A DNA stretch of 64,000 nucleotides, from positions 10,520-74,519 of the forward strand of contig CALAUG010000047.1 in the NCBI GenBank assembly GCA_937892155.1. The letters run 5' to 3'. Of the stretch, positions 1 to 7,910 are shown one piece after another. Numbering within the stretch: position 1 is the stretch's first letter; each line of letters begins with the position of its first letter. The translations under genes were made by a program, and so were the position numbers. Under the pieces are notes generated by a model. That model made no database searches. It was not told the origin of the DNA and worked only from the letters and a program-made list of their open reading frames with translations. The DNA is from an uncultured Bacteroidales bacterium. Lineage in GTDB: Bacteria; Bacteroidota; Bacteroidia; Bacteroidales; UBA1715.

Positions 1-375
1 AACAGCCATAAGTGGAAAATTAAGCGTTGCTGCCGAGTCCCCTAAACCTAATAACGAAATAATCCATGCAGTCACTGTTGTACCAATGTTCGCACCCATA
101 ATGACGGCAATTGCGCCTGCCAACGATAATAATCCTGCATTAACAAAACTGACCACCATAACTGTTGTAGCCGATGATGATTGGATTGCAGCTGTAACCA
201 CGGTTCCCGTTAAAATTCCACGGATTGGTTTGTCTGTCATTTTTGCCAAAATGGTACGCATTTTACTTCCAGCCATTTTTTGAAGGCTGTCGCTCATCAG
301 TTTCATTCCATATAGAAAAATGCCCAACGCACCAATAGCTACCAATAATATCTTGAATATCTCCCAAATGTTCAT
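1..375 (-). CDS. Na/Pi cotransporter family protein (N-terminal part only)
   Basis: The minus strand is open from the ATG at 375 to the window edge, giving the first 125 residues. The start reads MNIWEIFKILLVAIGALGIF, a hydrophobic segment. It is followed by the LYGMKLMSDSLQKMAG stretch and a QSSSATTVMVVSFVNAG motif, which are hallmarks of the Na/phosphate cotransporter (NptA/YjbB, PF02690) family. A second hydrophobic run contains the NIGTTVTAW motif. Family members are inner-membrane proteins that import phosphate with sodium or act in phosphate export. The C-terminal half and any PhoU-like domain lie outside the window. It is divergent from rdgB. Confidence 0.88.
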   Translation of the reverse strand, partial: MNIWEIFKILLVAIGALGIFLYGMKLMSDSLQKMAGSKMRTILAKMTDKPIRGILTGTVVTAAIQSSSATTVMVVSFVNAGLLSLAGAIAVIMGANIGTTVTAWIISLLGLGDSAATLNFPLMAV

Positions 376-469
376 AGTTTCTTCTTTTATTTCTGAAACA
401 AAAATAAAATCGTAATGTTATCACAATGTTAATTTATGTTAATCTTAAGTTAAGTTTTTCGGGAATACG

Positions 470-477
470 TATCTTTG
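470..477 (+). promoter_or_regulatory. -7 promoter element of rdgB
   Basis: TATCTTTG matches the Bacteroidetes -7 consensus TAnnTTTG. It ends 15 bases before the rdgB ATG, so the leader would be very short. Confidence 0.6.
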
Positions 478-492
478 CGAAAACTATTGAAT

Positions 493-1074
493 ATGGAACT
501 GATTTTTGCATCGAATAATCCCCATAAGTTGGAGGAAATTAAAAAGTTGGCGGGAAAAATGTGCACAATTTTGAATTTAAAACAGGCACATTGCGAGGGC
601 GAAATACCAGAAACTGGTAATACGCTTGCAGAGAATGCATTGCAAAAGGCTCGTTGGGTATATGCCAAAACGGGTAAAAATTGTTTCGCTGATGATACAG
701 GTCTTGAAATAGATGCTTTAAATGGTGCTCCAGGCGTATATACTGCACGTTTTGCAGGTGAGAATTGTACTCCCAAAGACAATATTATAAAGACATTGAC
801 CCTTCTCAAAGGTGAGACAAACCGTACTGCTTATTTCAAAACTGTTATCGCCTGCATAATCGATGGCAAAGAATTTTTGTTCAATGGCGAAGTAAAAGGA
901 CAAATTGCTACCGAAGAAATGGGAGATGGTGGCTTTGGGTATGATCCTATATTTATTCCCGAGGGCTATGATATTTCTTTCGCTCAGATGCCTCTCGAAA
1001 CGAAGAATACTATGAGTCATCGCGGTCGTGCCACAGCAAAGTTTATAGACTTTTTGAAATCATTGGAAAAATAA
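493..1074 (+). CDS. rdgB: XTP/dITP diphosphatase (RdgB/HAM1 family)
   Basis: A 193-aa protein that hydrolyses non-canonical purine NTPs (XTP, dITP, ITP) to monophosphates and cleans the nucleotide pool. Visible family motifs are the N-terminal SNNPHKLEEI substrate loop, the FADDTGLEIDAL metal-binding acidic motif, the GFGYDPIFIPEG segment and the C-terminal SHRGRA motif. Length is normal for the family. An in-frame TTG at 475 would add six residues, but it lies inside the -7 promoter element, so the ATG at 493 is preferred. It is monocistronic, with about 100 bases before the next promoter. Confidence 0.95.
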   Translation: MELIFASNNPHKLEEIKKLAGKMCTILNLKQAHCEGEIPETGNTLAENALQKARWVYAKTGKNCFADDTGLEIDALNGAPGVYTARFAGENCTPKDNIIKTLTLLKGETNRTAYFKTVIACIIDGKEFLFNGEVKGQIATEEMGDGGFGYDPIFIPEGYDISFAQMPLETKNTMSHRGRATAKFIDFLKSLEK

Positions 1075-1164
1075 AAAGCTGTTGTATCGGTTTTGTAGAT
1101 GTATAATTCTCAAAGAGAGATGGTTAATTTTGCTTAGCTACAAAATATAATTGCACAAAAGAAT

Positions 1165-1172
1165 TATCTTTG
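1165..1172 (+). promoter_or_regulatory. -7 promoter element of the glycosyltransferase gene
   Basis: TATCTTTG, an exact TAnnTTTG match, lies 18 bases before the ATG at 1191. The TTG codon at 1170 lies inside this element and is therefore unlikely to be a start. Confidence 0.6.
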
Positions 1173-1190
1173 AGCAGAAAATTAGGAGTG

Positions 1191-1925
1191 ATGAAATCAG
1201 ATAGCATTGTCATAATACCTACGTACAACGAAAAGGAGAATATCGAGAAGATTATTCGTCGTGTTTTGTCGTACGAAAAAGGTTTTGATATTCTTGTCGT
1301 TGATGACAATTCTCCTGATGGAACAGCTTCGATTGTAAAAACACTACAACAAGAAATATCCGATAGGATTTATTTGCTGGAACGTCCAGGCAAGCAGGGC
1401 CTTGGGGTAGCATACATAGCTGGTTTCAAGTGGTCTCTTTCCAATGGCTATGACTACATTTTTGAGATGGATGCTGATTTTTCTCATAATCCCGACGATT
1501 TAATCCGCTTGTATAGAGCCTGTTCTGTTGATGGCGCTGATGCTGCAGTTGGCTCACGGTATGTTACGGGAGTAAATGTTGTGAATTGGCCTATGAAGCG
1601 TGTACTTTTGTCATATTTTGCTTCAAAATATGTACGTTTCATTACGAGAATGCCATTGCGTGATGCAACAGCTGGTTTCGTCTGCTATACGTCAAAGGTG
1701 CTGAAGTCACTGGATTTGGATACAATTAAATTCAAAGGCTATGCTTTTCAAATTGAGATGAAATTCAAAATTTGGCATAGTGGCTACAATATTGTTGAGG
1801 TTCCAATTATTTTTACCGATAGAGAAGAAGGTGCATCAAAAATGAATGGCGGCATTATTAAAGAAGCCGTGTTTGGTGTTATTTCTTTGAAATTGACAAG
1901 CGGGAAAAAACAATCTCTTAAGTAA
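1191..1925 (+). CDS. Polyprenol-phosphate glycosyltransferase, GT2 (dolichol-phosphate mannose synthase-like)
   Basis: A 244-aa single-domain GT2 enzyme. The N-terminus carries VIIPTYNEKENI and VVDDNSPDGT, followed by the EMDADFSHNP metal-binding segment. These are the typical motifs of the polyprenyl-phosphate mannose/glucose synthases, which move a sugar from a nucleotide donor to an undecaprenyl-type lipid at the cytoplasmic membrane. The C-terminal GtrA-like or membrane extension of larger relatives is absent, so it is a soluble or peripheral DPM1-like form. ATG 1191 has an AGGAG-like ribosome site just upstream. Its last 8 bases overlap the end of convergent map. The sugar specificity cannot be read from sequence. 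Confidence 0.9.
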   Translation: MKSDSIVIIPTYNEKENIEKIIRRVLSYEKGFDILVVDDNSPDGTASIVKTLQQEISDRIYLLERPGKQGLGVAYIAGFKWSLSNGYDYIFEMDADFSHNPDDLIRLYRACSVDGADAAVGSRYVTGVNVVNWPMKRVLLSYFASKYVRFITRMPLRDATAGFVCYTSKVLKSLDLDTIKFKGYAFQIEMKFKIWHSGYNIVEVPIIFTDREEGASKMNGGIIKEAVFGVISLKLTSGKKQSLK

Positions 1926-2808
1926 GAATGTCGTACCCTGTTTCTGTTACGACAAGGGTATGTTCCCATTGGGCTGATAGTTTTTTATCTGCAGTGATAA
2001 CTGTCCAACCGTCTTTCAAAAATTTACATTTCCATGTACCTTCGTTCACCATTGGCTCAATGGTGAAAACCATTCCAGGCATCATAAGTACGCCTTTCTG
2101 ACGGGGTTGTGCATAGTGAACAACCTCAGGTTCGTCGTGGAATTTTTTACCAATTCCATGACCGCATAAGTCACGGACAATGCTACAACCATTTTCATTT
2201 GCATAAGGTTCAATTGCATCACCAATATCGTTCAAACGTCCGTATGGTTTTACTTGTTTCAATCCAATTTCGAGACATTCTTTTGCAACATCAACCAATT
2301 TTTGCGCATTAGGAGCAACTTCGCCAACGCAGAACATTCGGCTACTGTCACCGTAGTAACCATCAAGAATTGTTGTGCAGTCAACATTGACAATATCACC
2401 GTTTTTAATGATGGTATTTGCGTTTGGAATACCATGGCAAACAACTTCGTTAATGGAGATACAACTGCTTTTCGGGAAACCTTCGTAATTCAAGCAGGCA
2501 GGAATACCATGATTGTCGTATGTAAATTCACGAATCAAGTCGTCAAGATGTTCCGTAGAAACGCCTTCTTTTACTTCAGATTGAATCATATCAAGCACTG
2601 CGTGGTTCAATGCACCGGCTTTACGAATTTTTTCAATTTCTTCGGCGGAATACAAAATAGTGCGCGGAAGGATTCTAAAACCTTCACGGCGGTATTTGTC
2701 TAATTCACAGTCTTGCAACCAATGGCATTTTTTATATTTTTTGCCACTTCCGCACCAGCAAGGGTCGTTTGGTTCAATCTTATTCATTCTATTAAAAATT
2801 GAGAACAT
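1918..2808 (-). CDS. map: Methionine aminopeptidase type I with N-terminal SEC-C motif
   Basis: A 296-aa protein that removes the initiator methionine from new proteins. Residues 13-29 hold a SEC-C zinc motif (NDPCWCGSGKKYKKCH), also found at the end of SecA and thought to help ribosome or metal binding. The catalytic pita-bread domain follows, with metal ligands in NVDCTT, DSSRMF, GHGIG, FTIEP and the late EHTLVVTETG. Start ATG 2808 lies 5 bases after the ruvB stop, so it is the second gene of a ruvB-map operon. An internal ATG at 2787 would still retain the SEC-C motif. The 3' end overlaps the convergent glycosyltransferase by 8 bases, including both stop codons. Confidence 0.95.
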   Translation of the reverse strand: MFSIFNRMNKIEPNDPCWCGSGKKYKKCHWLQDCELDKYRREGFRILPRTILYSAEEIEKIRKAGALNHAVLDMIQSEVKEGVSTEHLDDLIREFTYDNHGIPACLNYEGFPKSSCISINEVVCHGIPNANTIIKNGDIVNVDCTTILDGYYGDSSRMFCVGEVAPNAQKLVDVAKECLEIGLKQVKPYGRLNDIGDAIEPYANENGCSIVRDLCGHGIGKKFHDEPEVVHYAQPRQKGVLMMPGMVFTIEPMVNEGTWKCKFLKDGWTVITADKKLSAQWEHTLVVTETGYDILT

Positions 2809-2813
2809 CTGAT

Positions 2814-3830
2814 CTAAAATAAATTTCCTTGTTTTGCCTGTGGAATACGACCTAAATGTCTGTATGCCAAAGGAGTGACTTCGCGCCCGCGAGGAGTACG
2901 TTGCAGGAATCCTTCTTTAATTAAGAATGGTTCGTACACTTCTTCTATCGTTCCTGAATCTTCGCCCACAGCAGTAGCAATAGTATTTACGCCGACAGGG
3001 CCACCATTGAATTTGTCGATAATGGTACACAAAATTTTGTTGTCCATTTCGTCAAGGCCATATTTGTCGATATTTAATGCTTCGAGAGCAAATTGAGCAA
3101 TTTCAACGGTAATTTTACCAGAACCTTTTACTTGTGCAAAATCGCGCACACGACGGAGTAGGGCGTTGGCAATACGTGGAGTACCACGACTACGCGATGC
3201 AATTTCTTTTGCTGCTTGCGTAACTATTTCAACGTGAAGAATTTTTGCCGAGCGTTCAATGATTTTTGTCAATAAATCTACATCGTAGTATTCGAATAGA
3301 CAATTGATTCCGAAACGTGCACGTAACGGACTTGTCAATAACCCAGATCGGGTAGTGGCACCAATAAGCGTAAATGGAGCAAGCGACAGTTGTACTGAAC
3401 GTGCGCTTGGACCTTTGTCTATCATAATATCGATGCGGAAATCTTCCATTGCTGAATACAAATATTCTTCGACAACGGGCGAAAGTCGGTGAATTTCGTC
3501 TATAAAAAGCACATCGTTTTCTTCCAGACTGGTAAGTAAACCTGCTAAATCACCTGGTTTATCAAGTACGGGGCCAGAAGTTACTTTGAAATTCACTCCA
3601 AGTTCGTTTGCTATGATGTTCGACAATGTGGTTTTTCCCAATCCAGGAGGACCATGAAGCAAAACGTGGTCAAGAGATTCTCCACGCATTTTTGCAGCCG
3701 CCACAAAGATTTTCAGATTTTCCACAACCTTTTGTTGACCCGTAAAATCGTCAAATTCCAACGGACGGAGTTGTTTTTCGAACTCAGCATCTTTATTTGA
3801 AATATGTTCCGGATCAAGGTTTGTATTCAT
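2814..3830 (-). CDS. ruvB: Holliday junction branch migration helicase RuvB
   Basis: A 338-aa AAA+ motor that drives branch migration with RuvA in recombinational repair. It shows the RuvB start region ([12 protein letters not shown]), Walker [10 protein letters not shown], Walker B LFIDEIHR, sensor GATTRSGLL, and the C-terminal winged helix with [17 protein letters not shown]. Length is typical. Start ATG 3830 is preceded by a -7 element at 3845-3852. The first 51 bases are duplicated at 4284-4334 upstream of the inserted regulator gene. The duplicate has lost the ATG. Co-transcribed with map. Confidence 0.97.
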   Translation of the reverse strand: MNTNLDPEHISNKDAEFEKQLRPLEFDDFTGQQKVVENLKIFVAAAKMRGESLDHVLLHGPPGLGKTTLSNIIANELGVNFKVTSGPVLDKPGDLAGLLTSLEENDVLFIDEIHRLSPVVEEYLYSAMEDFRIDIMIDKGPSARSVQLSLAPFTLIGATTRSGLLTSPLRARFGINCLFEYYDVDLLTKIIERSAKILHVEIVTQAAKEIASRSRGTPRIANALLRRVRDFAQVKGSGKITVEIAQFALEALNIDKYGLDEMDNKILCTIIDKFNGGPVGVNTIATAVGEDSGTIEEVYEPFLIKEGFLQRTPRGREVTPLAYRHLGRIPQAKQGNLF

Positions 3831-3895
3831 TGCAATGATTTTTACAAATGTAAAAGATTTTCTTGGGATTTAAGTCAAGAGCATTGCAATTAATT
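3780..3895. repeat. Direct repeat, left copy (functional ruvB 5' end and upstream)
   Basis: 3780-3830 is the first 51 bases of ruvB. It aligns without gaps to 4284-4334 with a few substitutions. After a diverged spacer, the 21 bases at 3875-3895 (beginning TCAAGAGCATTGCAATTAAT) recur exactly at 4363-4383. The left copy carries the live ATG and promoter of ruvB and ends inside the stop codon of the regulator gene. Confidence 0.85.
3845..3852 (-). promoter_or_regulatory. -7 promoter element of ruvB-map
   Basis: The minus strand reads TACATTTG (TAnnTTTG), 15 bases before the ruvB ATG. The corresponding stretch of the duplicated copy upstream of the regulator gene is degenerate and has no such element. 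Confidence 0.6.
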
Positions 3896-4202
3896 ACTTC
3901 CCATGTTTAACTCGTTTGGCTTGTTTCATTTGTAATTTGTAGAGAATTTCAGGATTTGGAGGCAACTCAGGCAAAATTTCAGTAATTTGTTCTAATTGCC
4001 TTATCGCTCGTAGCAGTTGCAACAGCGATTGCAAAGAAATGTTGTAAAGCTTTCCGTTTTCAAAATTTCGAATTGTTGGAATGCTCAATCCCGTTTGCGT
4101 TGCAATTTCTTGTTGTGTGAGTTTACACTGCAAACGATACTGCTTGAAATTCAAGCCCATCGATGCAATAATTTCACTATTTGCTTTGCCGTATAAATCC
4201 AT
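3894..4202 (-). CDS. XRE-family regulator, HipB-type antitoxin-like, orphan
   Basis: A 102-aa protein with a helix-turn-helix at about residues 15-55 (LTQQEIATQTGLSIPTIRNF). The tail (LLQLLRAIRQLEQITEILPE, then a basic KQAKRVKHGK end) resembles the DNA-binding antitoxin that precedes HipA-type kinase toxins in Bacteroidetes. No hipA-like gene is beside it: ruvB follows in the same direction. ATG 4202 is preferred over an upstream TTG at 4247 because the -7 element at 4217-4224 lies between them. The gene sits exactly between two copies of the ruvB 5' region. The HTH is secure; the HipB assignment is inferred. Confidence 0.75.
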   Translation of the reverse strand: MDLYGKANSEIIASMGLNFKQYRLQCKLTQQEIATQTGLSIPTIRNFENGKLYNISLQSLLQLLRAIRQLEQITEILPELPPNPEILYKLQMKQAKRVKHGK

Positions 4203-4216
4203 TTCTACAATTTCAA

Positions 4217-4224
4217 CAAAGGTA
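4217..4224 (-). promoter_or_regulatory. -7 promoter element of the HTH gene
   Basis: The minus strand reads TACCTTTG, ending 14 bases before the ATG at 4202. The transcript would have almost no leader. Confidence 0.55.
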
Positions 4225-4283
4225 AATATATTTTCTGTTATATGCAAATAATCGGTTTAACTGAAAATATATTTGCTATTTTG

Positions 4284-4383
4284 GAACTCAGCGTCTTTAT
4301 TTGAAATATGTTCTGGGGCAAGGTTTGTATTCTTTGAATTATAAATTTATAGGAATATATGTTCAAGAGCATTGCAATTAATT
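4284..4383. repeat. Direct repeat, right copy: ruvB 5' fragment (dead)
   Basis: Read on the minus strand, 4334 downward matches codons 1-17 of ruvB, but ATG has become AAG and Asp-6 has become Ala. The frame then runs past the homology to a stop. The terminal 21 bases at 4363-4383 are identical to 3875-3895. Nothing else was seen in the rest of the 4248-4458 gap. Confidence 0.85.
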
Positions 4384-4458
4384 CAAAGTTAATTCTATTA
4401 GTAGAGTGTACAAGTTAATAGTGCGATACAACTTTTTAGTTAAATATACTACCATCTA

Positions 4459-5967
4459 TTATTTTGAAGGAGCAACAATTCGGCTTTCCTTGCCGTCTTT
4501 GTAGTATATGGTGTATTTTAAGGTGCCGTTTTCGTTGTAGTAGTTCCAACTTTTGATTGCTTTTCCGTGTCGCCACTGTTCGTCGTGTTCTATTTGTCCG
4601 TTTTTGTAATAGTACACATGATGACCTTGTTCGGAGCCGCTCATATATTCTCCACGAAATGCTTTGTTGCCGTTGAGGTATGAACTTTTCCATAGTCCGG
4701 TTTTTTCTCCAAATTCGTATTTCCCTTCGCTTTGTAAATCACCTATGCGACTTGTCCAAACACCTTGTCGTTGGTCATCGCGGTACATTCCTTCAAGGAT
4801 TTTTTCGCCTTCGTCGTCATATTCAATACTTAATCCTTGGCGTCGTCCAAATTCATATTCTTCTTCTTTTTGCAAATCACCAACTTCGCTGTAAAACCGC
4901 CAGGCTCCATTGTATTTCCCGTTTACAAAATTTCCTATTTGTTTAGTAGTTTCATCGGGATAGTAGAATTTCCATTGACCAGTTTTTTCTCCATTTTCGT
5001 ACAAACCTTCCGATTCTTTTTTTCCTGATGGATAAAAGAATATCCATTCTCCAATTTTGTCGCCGTTTTCAAGCGTAGCGCCTTTCCCAATAAGTGTACC
5101 TTGTATGTCATACAAACTGCCGTCAACAACGGAACCGTGCCTGTCATATTGTCTATGAACACCGATTGGCGTTTTGTCGCGGAAAGAACCCTTGTATTTC
5201 AGCGTAGAATCGGAATAATATTCTTTTTTTTCAAATGGATCTTCAAATTCAGCCATAGTGGAGCTGGAATATAGTAGTGTGTCGTTTTCGTAATTCCCGA
5301 CCTGTATCAAATTCTCGTGCTGGTTGTACATTTTGTATAAACCATTCAATTTGCCGTTGGTATAATTTGCTTCGGTTTTCATAGCACCATTCGGGTAAAA
5401 ACTGATGTGCATACCTGTTTTTAATCCTTGCTTGTCGGTGCGGTTAATTGCTTGCGACGAGATGAGGTTATTATTCTCGTAAATGGAAATAGTAATGATT
5501 GTATCATCTTGATATTCAAAACTTTTACCTTCTTTTTTGTTGTTCAAATAATTGATTTCTTGTAAAAGTTTTCCATCAACATTGAAATGTTGTTCCACAC
5601 CTTGTTTTTGGTCGTTCACGTAAAGTACGCTTAAACAGAGATATGATGTAGAATCGCTTGTTGCGTATTCTTTGTAATATCCGTTTTTGTGATTCTCAAA
5701 ATAGGAAATTTCTTTTTCCAATGTTCCGTTTTCATTGTAGAAACACCAAACACTGTCGAGTAGAAAGTTGGTTCGTTTGCCAACAGATTTCAAAGTGCCG
5801 TTGGGATAATACGATTTCCAATAACCATCAGGATTGCCATTTATTAAAGTTCCTTCGGAAGAAATATTCCCGTTTGGGTAAAAATATTGCTTAAATTCTT
5901 GGGCAACAGTTATTTGTGATACAAATAGACTTAAAGAAAATAGACAATATGTTAAATAGTTCTTCAC
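4459..5967 (-). CDS. Secreted YwqK/MORN-like repeat protein
   Basis: A 502-aa protein with a signal peptide (KNYLTYCLFSLSLFVSQ, cleavage near TVAQ). The rest is a chain of about 20-25-residue repeats of the form GxWKxYYPNGxLKxxGxYxNG, the MORN_2/YwqK family pattern (PF07661). Such repeats form extended beta-hairpin arrays. In Bacteroidetes they are common in exported proteins of unknown role, and the database label 'antitoxin YwqK' is only historical. The start is GTG at 5967, with AAGAAC following and a -7 element TACTTTTG 20 bases upstream. No partner gene is obvious. Confidence 0.85.
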   Translation of the reverse strand: MKNYLTYCLFSLSLFVSQITVAQEFKQYFYPNGNISSEGTLINGNPDGYWKSYYPNGTLKSVGKRTNFLLDSVWCFYNENGTLEKEISYFENHKNGYYKEYATSDSTSYLCLSVLYVNDQKQGVEQHFNVDGKLLQEINYLNNKKEGKSFEYQDDTIITISIYENNNLISSQAINRTDKQGLKTGMHISFYPNGAMKTEANYTNGKLNGLYKMYNQHENLIQVGNYENDTLLYSSSTMAEFEDPFEKKEYYSDSTLKYKGSFRDKTPIGVHRQYDRHGSVVDGSLYDIQGTLIGKGATLENGDKIGEWIFFYPSGKKESEGLYENGEKTGQWKFYYPDETTKQIGNFVNGKYNGAWRFYSEVGDLQKEEEYEFGRRQGLSIEYDDEGEKILEGMYRDDQRQGVWTSRIGDLQSEGKYEFGEKTGLWKSSYLNGNKAFRGEYMSGSEQGHHVYYYKNGQIEHDEQWRHGKAIKSWNYYNENGTLKYTIYYKDGKESRIVAPSK

Positions 5968-5986
5968 GCTTTTGAATATGTAAAAA

Positions 5987-5994
5987 CAAAAGTA
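5987..5994 (-). promoter_or_regulatory. -7 promoter element of the YwqK-repeat gene
   Basis: The minus strand reads TACTTTTG (TAnnTTTG), 19 bases before the GTG start. It supports GTG as the true start, since the next in-frame ATG is far inside the repeat array. Confidence 0.5.
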
Positions 5995-6023
5995 TTTAAA
6001 AATTTAAAAAATTCAGAAAAGAA

Positions 6024-6659
6024 CTATTTCTTGTTTCCGATTGACTGCGACAGAATAACGTGCTGTGAAGGAGCAAGTTTGAGCGTTTTGGTGAGCATTT
6101 CTCTGTCAACATATCCTCTAATAACGCATCCCAAATTTTCGGATGCGCAAAGAAGGTAAACATTTTGTGCAATGAATCCACAGTCGGCGTATGCCATATT
6201 ATCTCGTCCTGATTCTGCAATGGAACCCATTTTTGTATAGTCAGCGACATAGACAATGTTCATCCCTGCAGTGGCAACGTAGTCTTGTCCACCGGCAAGT
6301 TTCCTATTGTCTCCAGCCGATAATTGAACCAATTCGTTTGTCTTATCATCCCAACGATACGTTCCCGATGGTAGAAAAACGAATAAAATATATTCTTGGC
6401 AGTTCATTGCAGAAGGAACGGTTCTTTTATCTGCGCGGTTCATTCCGTATGCAGCCCACAAAATGTTGGAAATCTGTTGGTTTGTTAATGCTTTTGTTGC
6501 ATACTCCTTAGTCGATTTACGGTTTTGTAAACAATATTGTATTGATTTTCCACCTTCCTTTTGAGGTGCTGGAAGTTTAATATTTTGTGCTTCAACCATC
6601 AGTGCCATTAGACTAAAAATTACAATGCTACATATAAATCGTGGTGCCTTCATCATCAT
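6024..6659 (-). CDS. Exported nitroreductase-family protein (SagB/ThcOx-like)
   Basis: A 211-aa protein. Residues 1-24 form a signal peptide ending MALMVEAQ. The nitroreductase fold follows, with RKSTKEYATKALTNQQISNILWAAYG (shown in part), the NRADKRTVPSAMN phosphate-binding region and the late ENLGCVIRG segment typical of FMN-dependent nitroreductase/SagB-type oxidoreductases. Family members use FMN to reduce or oxidise small substrates. Export of a flavoenzyme is unusual but recurrent in Bacteroidetes. The start overlaps the upstream membrane-peptide gene by 32 bases, which implies translational coupling. The substrate is unknown. Confidence 0.8.
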   Translation of the reverse strand: MMMKAPRFICSIVIFSLMALMVEAQNIKLPAPQKEGGKSIQYCLQNRKSTKEYATKALTNQQISNILWAAYGMNRADKRTVPSAMNCQEYILFVFLPSGTYRWDDKTNELVQLSAGDNRKLAGGQDYVATAGMNIVYVADYTKMGSIAESGRDNMAYADCGFIAQNVYLLCASENLGCVIRGYVDREMLTKTLKLAPSQHVILSQSIGNKK

Positions 6660-6855
6660 TGTTCTTATCGTTGTTATTACCAGTTGTGTCCAGAAAAATA
6701 TATACTGCCACGGTTATTACGTGGAATAGCAGTATCAATAATGTCCACAAGAGTTTTTCACTTGTCGTACGGAGTTGTTTCTCGGCAACCCAAATCTGAT
6801 GCAGCAACCAAATGTCCAGGACAGCACAGATAGTAATGATAATAACCCTAAGCAT
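6628..6855 (-). CDS. Small membrane protein, PLDc_N-like
   Basis: A 75-aa protein with two predicted membrane helices: residues 2-19 and a second around LLWTLLILLFHVITVAVYIF. The intervening HQIWVAEKQLRTTSEKLLW resembles the phospholipase-D nuclease N-terminal (PLDc_N, PF13396) module, which often stands alone as a small inner-membrane protein. The C-terminus is a polar, Asn/Asp-rich tail. ATG 6855 lies 22 bases below a good -7 element. The 3' end overlaps the nitroreductase start, so the two are one transcription unit. Confidence 0.65.
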   Translation of the reverse strand: MLRVIIITICAVLDIWLLHQIWVAEKQLRTTSEKLLWTLLILLFHVITVAVYIFLDTTGNNNDKNNDDEGTTIYM

Positions 6856-6877
6856 ATTTTATTTGTTTCTGTTACTG

Positions 6878-6885
6878 CAAAGGTA
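6878..6885 (-). promoter_or_regulatory. -7 promoter element of the PLDc_N/nitroreductase operon
   Basis: The minus strand reads TACCTTTG, an exact TAnnTTTG match, 22 bases upstream of the ATG at 6855. Confidence 0.55.
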
Positions 6886-7079
6886 AAAATTAATGCGAAA
6901 AGTGTAATAAAATCACAATGTATAATTATTAAAATTCCGTTACATTTGTATCGTAACTGCAATAGAGGAAAACAAGGTGCGCATGTGTTGCAATATTTCA
7001 CATTAGTCCGTTCTTGTATATCCTTGTTGAAAAATATTTGCCGTAGTTTGCGGCACAAAGAGATTGGATGTAAATCGTT

Positions 7080-7871
7080 ATGTACAACTATATTGTAAAT
7101 ACCCATTCCCACGTATATGACGAGGCTTTCGATGCCGACCGTGATGAAGTTATGGCACGGGCAATGACTCTGGGAGTGAAAAAATTGATATTACCTGACA
7201 TTGATTCTTCATCCAGAGAACGAATGTTTGCCATGGCTGAACAATATCCACAAAATTGTTTTCCGTTGCTTGGCGTACATCCAACGTCGGTGAACGAACA
7301 CTACCAGACGGAACTTGCTGCCTTTTTTTCGGAGTTGGACAAACGGACCATTTATGGCATTGGCGAAATTGGTATTGATTTATACTGGGATAAAACATTT
7401 TTGAATGAGCAAATAGAAGTGTTTGTCCGTCAGGTTGCTGTCGCGCAGGAGCGCAATTTGCCATTGGTGATACACGTACGCAAGGCGTTTAACGAAACCT
7501 ACCGTGCCTTGAAAAATATGTCGCATCTGCAATACAAAGGTGTATTCCATTGCTTTTCTGGTTCAAAAGAAGAGGCTTTCAAGGTGATAGAAATGGGCTT
7601 TCATATAGGTATAGGTGGGGTGCTTACGTTTAAGACATCTCATCTCGATGAAATTGTTTCTGCCATACCACGTAGTGCCGTGGTGCTTGAAACTGACGAT
7701 CCGTATTTAACTCCAACACCACATCGCGGCGAACGCAATGAACCTGGATATGTAATGCTGGTTGCTGAAAAATTAGCCTCAATATGGAACTGTTCGGTTG
7801 AGGAAGTGATGGATTGTACCACTGCCAACGCACTGGAGCTCTTCAATAATATAAAGACTCTGGAACATTAA
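7080..7871 (+). CDS. TatD-family metal-dependent hydrolase
   Basis: A 263-aa TIM-barrel hydrolase of the TatD (YabD/YcfH) family, which includes 3'-5' DNA/RNA exonucleases and D-aminoacyl-tRNA-related enzymes. Visible metal ligands and motifs are NTHSHVYDEAFDADRDEV near the N-terminus, GEIGIDLYWD, LPLVIHVRKA, GVFHCFSGS and the late LETDDPYLTP. Length matches the family. It is followed closely by a GT2 gene and may be co-transcribed with it. The exact substrate cannot be assigned. Confidence 0.92.
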   Translation: MYNYIVNTHSHVYDEAFDADRDEVMARAMTLGVKKLILPDIDSSSRERMFAMAEQYPQNCFPLLGVHPTSVNEHYQTELAAFFSELDKRTIYGIGEIGIDLYWDKTFLNEQIEVFVRQVAVAQERNLPLVIHVRKAFNETYRALKNMSHLQYKGVFHCFSGSKEEAFKVIEMGFHIGIGGVLTFKTSHLDEIVSAIPRSAVVLETDDPYLTPTPHRGERNEPGYVMLVAEKLASIWNCSVEEVMDCTTANALELFNNIKTLEH

Positions 7872-7910
7872 TAAAAATTGGTTGTTTATAATTTGACATC
7901 TGATAGTTGC

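Noticed and set aside
86..283. 65-codon plus-strand reading frame
   Set aside because: It is antisense to the Na/Pi cotransporter, whose minus-strand frame has clear family motifs. It has no promoter or ribosome site of its own.
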